Shown in pieces: positions 60,234-60,742 of a stretch of 60,742 nt of DNA. The position numbers were made by a program, and so were the translations under genes. Each line of letters starts with the position of its first letter. Positions within the stretch are counted from its first letter, which is position 1. Location of the stretch: contig NZ_LIVV01000017.1 in NCBI RefSeq assembly GCF_001905825.1, positions 1-60,742 of the forward strand, written 5' to 3'. Source of the stretch: Streptomyces sp. CB02009. Its GTDB lineage: Bacteria > Actinomycetota > Actinomycetes > Streptomycetales > Streptomycetaceae. Below the pieces are notes generated by a model. It was not told the DNA's origin and did no database searches. It saw only the letters and a program-made list of their open reading frames with translations.

Positions 60234-60349
60234 GTTGGGCTTCGGCCGCCCCGTGGGCGGGTGACGCAGGACACTCTCGCCGTATCGATGACTTCGCCGG
60301 ACGCGATCGGTCATGTCTACGACAGCATCCGAACGAGGAAGGCCCCGAC

Positions 60350-60742
60350 ATGCCCCAGACGCTCAGCGCCCGTTCCCAAGCCGTCCGCACCTCGCCGGCC
60401 TCGCGGGCGGCGGCTCGTGGCCTGATGGCAGGGGCTGTCGTGGCGGGACCGCTGTTCCTCGGAGTGGGCATCTTTCAAGGACTGACCCGCGAGGGCTTCG
60501 ACTTCGGCCGCAACGCGATCAGCCAGCTCGCCCTCGGTGAGGCGGGCTGGATCCAGACGATGAACTTCCTCATTGCGGGAGCCCTGTTGATCGCGGGCGC
60601 GGTCGGGCTGCGCCGTGCGCTGGGCGGAGGCGCCTGGGGTCCGGTCCTGACCGGAGTCTTCGGCGCCTCGTTCTGGGCTGCCGCGGCCTTCCCCGCCGAT
60701 CCCGGCGCTGGTTTCCCCGTCGGAGCCCCCGACGCGACCGAG
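60350..60742 (+). CDS. DUF998 family membrane protein (C-terminus beyond window)
   Basis: 131 residues are visible from the ATG at 60350, which has GAGGAAGG upstream. Hydrophobic segments at about 25-45 and 70-90, the sequence GFDFGRNAISQLALGEAGWI and a third segment FGASFWAAAAFPADPGAGFP are the DUF998 pattern. DUF998 proteins are six-to-seven-helix membrane proteins of unknown function. The frame is open at the right edge. Confidence 0.8.
   Translation, partial: MPQTLSARSQAVRTSPASRAAARGLMAGAVVAGPLFLGVGIFQGLTREGFDFGRNAISQLALGEAGWIQTMNFLIAGALLIAGAVGLRRALGGGAWGPVLTGVFGASFWAAAAFPADPGAGFPVGAPDATE

Overview
The window is high-GC actinobacterial DNA, almost certainly from a Streptomyces. The evidence is the codon use, the frequent GTG starts and the many Streptomyces-typical families: DUF6233, DUF6223, DUF4397 with a class F sortase, STAS/SpoIIE regulators, mycothiol-dependent enzymes and an SSI fragment. 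It reads as an accessory region, such as a chromosome arm or integrated island. Intact genes alternate with a large number of IS5, IS110, ISL3 and TnpB remnants, truncated recombinases and decayed host genes. I saw no rRNA, tRNA or CRISPR array.

Layout. 1-1.4 kb: small stress-type proteins (PRC-barrel, hydrophobic peptide, CsbD). 2-2.9 kb: a nucleotide-metabolism gene and a serine recombinase that truncate each other, beside a 38-bp palindrome. 3.1-5.7 kb: a translationally coupled STAS antagonist and SpoIIE-type phosphatase. 5.8-7.0 kb: an IS5 transposase and an IS110 remnant. 7.4-9.3 kb: an Imm10 immunity gene and a secreted SGNH hydrolase. 9.4-11.6 kb: a lexA scrap, then an HTH-STAS-STAS operon (last gene frameshifted) divergent from a DUF6233 gene. 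11.6-14.5 kb: small orphan proteins, a 54-bp perfect palindrome, a secreted EEP-family phosphodiesterase and a broken TIGR02391 gene. 14.7-16.1 kb: an imine-reductase-type oxidoreductase divergent from an HxlR regulator. 16.1-19.4 kb: IS5 elements, one enclosing an immunity-like passenger gene, and a SUKH gene. 19.6-26.5 kb: an ECF sigma factor, a GNAT enzyme, another STAS gene, and a surface-protein/sortase/sigma/anti-sigma operon. 27-29 kb: a nucleotidyltransferase and a decayed integrase-DUF6262 transposon. 29.1-34.8 kb: DUF6223, a NarL-type two-component pair, a broken HNH nuclease and an APC permease. 35-38 kb: orphan proteins, an IS5 transposase and a second SUKH gene. 38-44.9 kb: pseudogenes, a MerR regulator, a GNAT plus VanX-like dipeptidase pair, a mycothiol-dependent enzyme, IS debris and a lipoprotein. 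45-55.5 kb: the most intact block, a seven-gene hydrolase operon that starts divergently from one AraC regulator, followed by a frameshifted secreted protein and a second AraC regulator. 55.7-60.7 kb: orphan proteins, TnpB and ISL3 remnants, an SSI fragment, a zeta-toxin/integrase chimera and the start of a DUF998 gene.

Three themes tie genes together. First, partner-switching regulation: several STAS proteins, one SpoIIE phosphatase and ECF factors with an anti-sigma. Second, a scattered set of immunity-type proteins (Imm10, two SUKH and several small orphans) with no recognisable cognate toxin. Third, a catabolic or detoxifying operon with four or five hydrolases, a small-acid transporter homologue and a DoxX protein. 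The intergenic palindromes and short interspersed repeats are unexplained.
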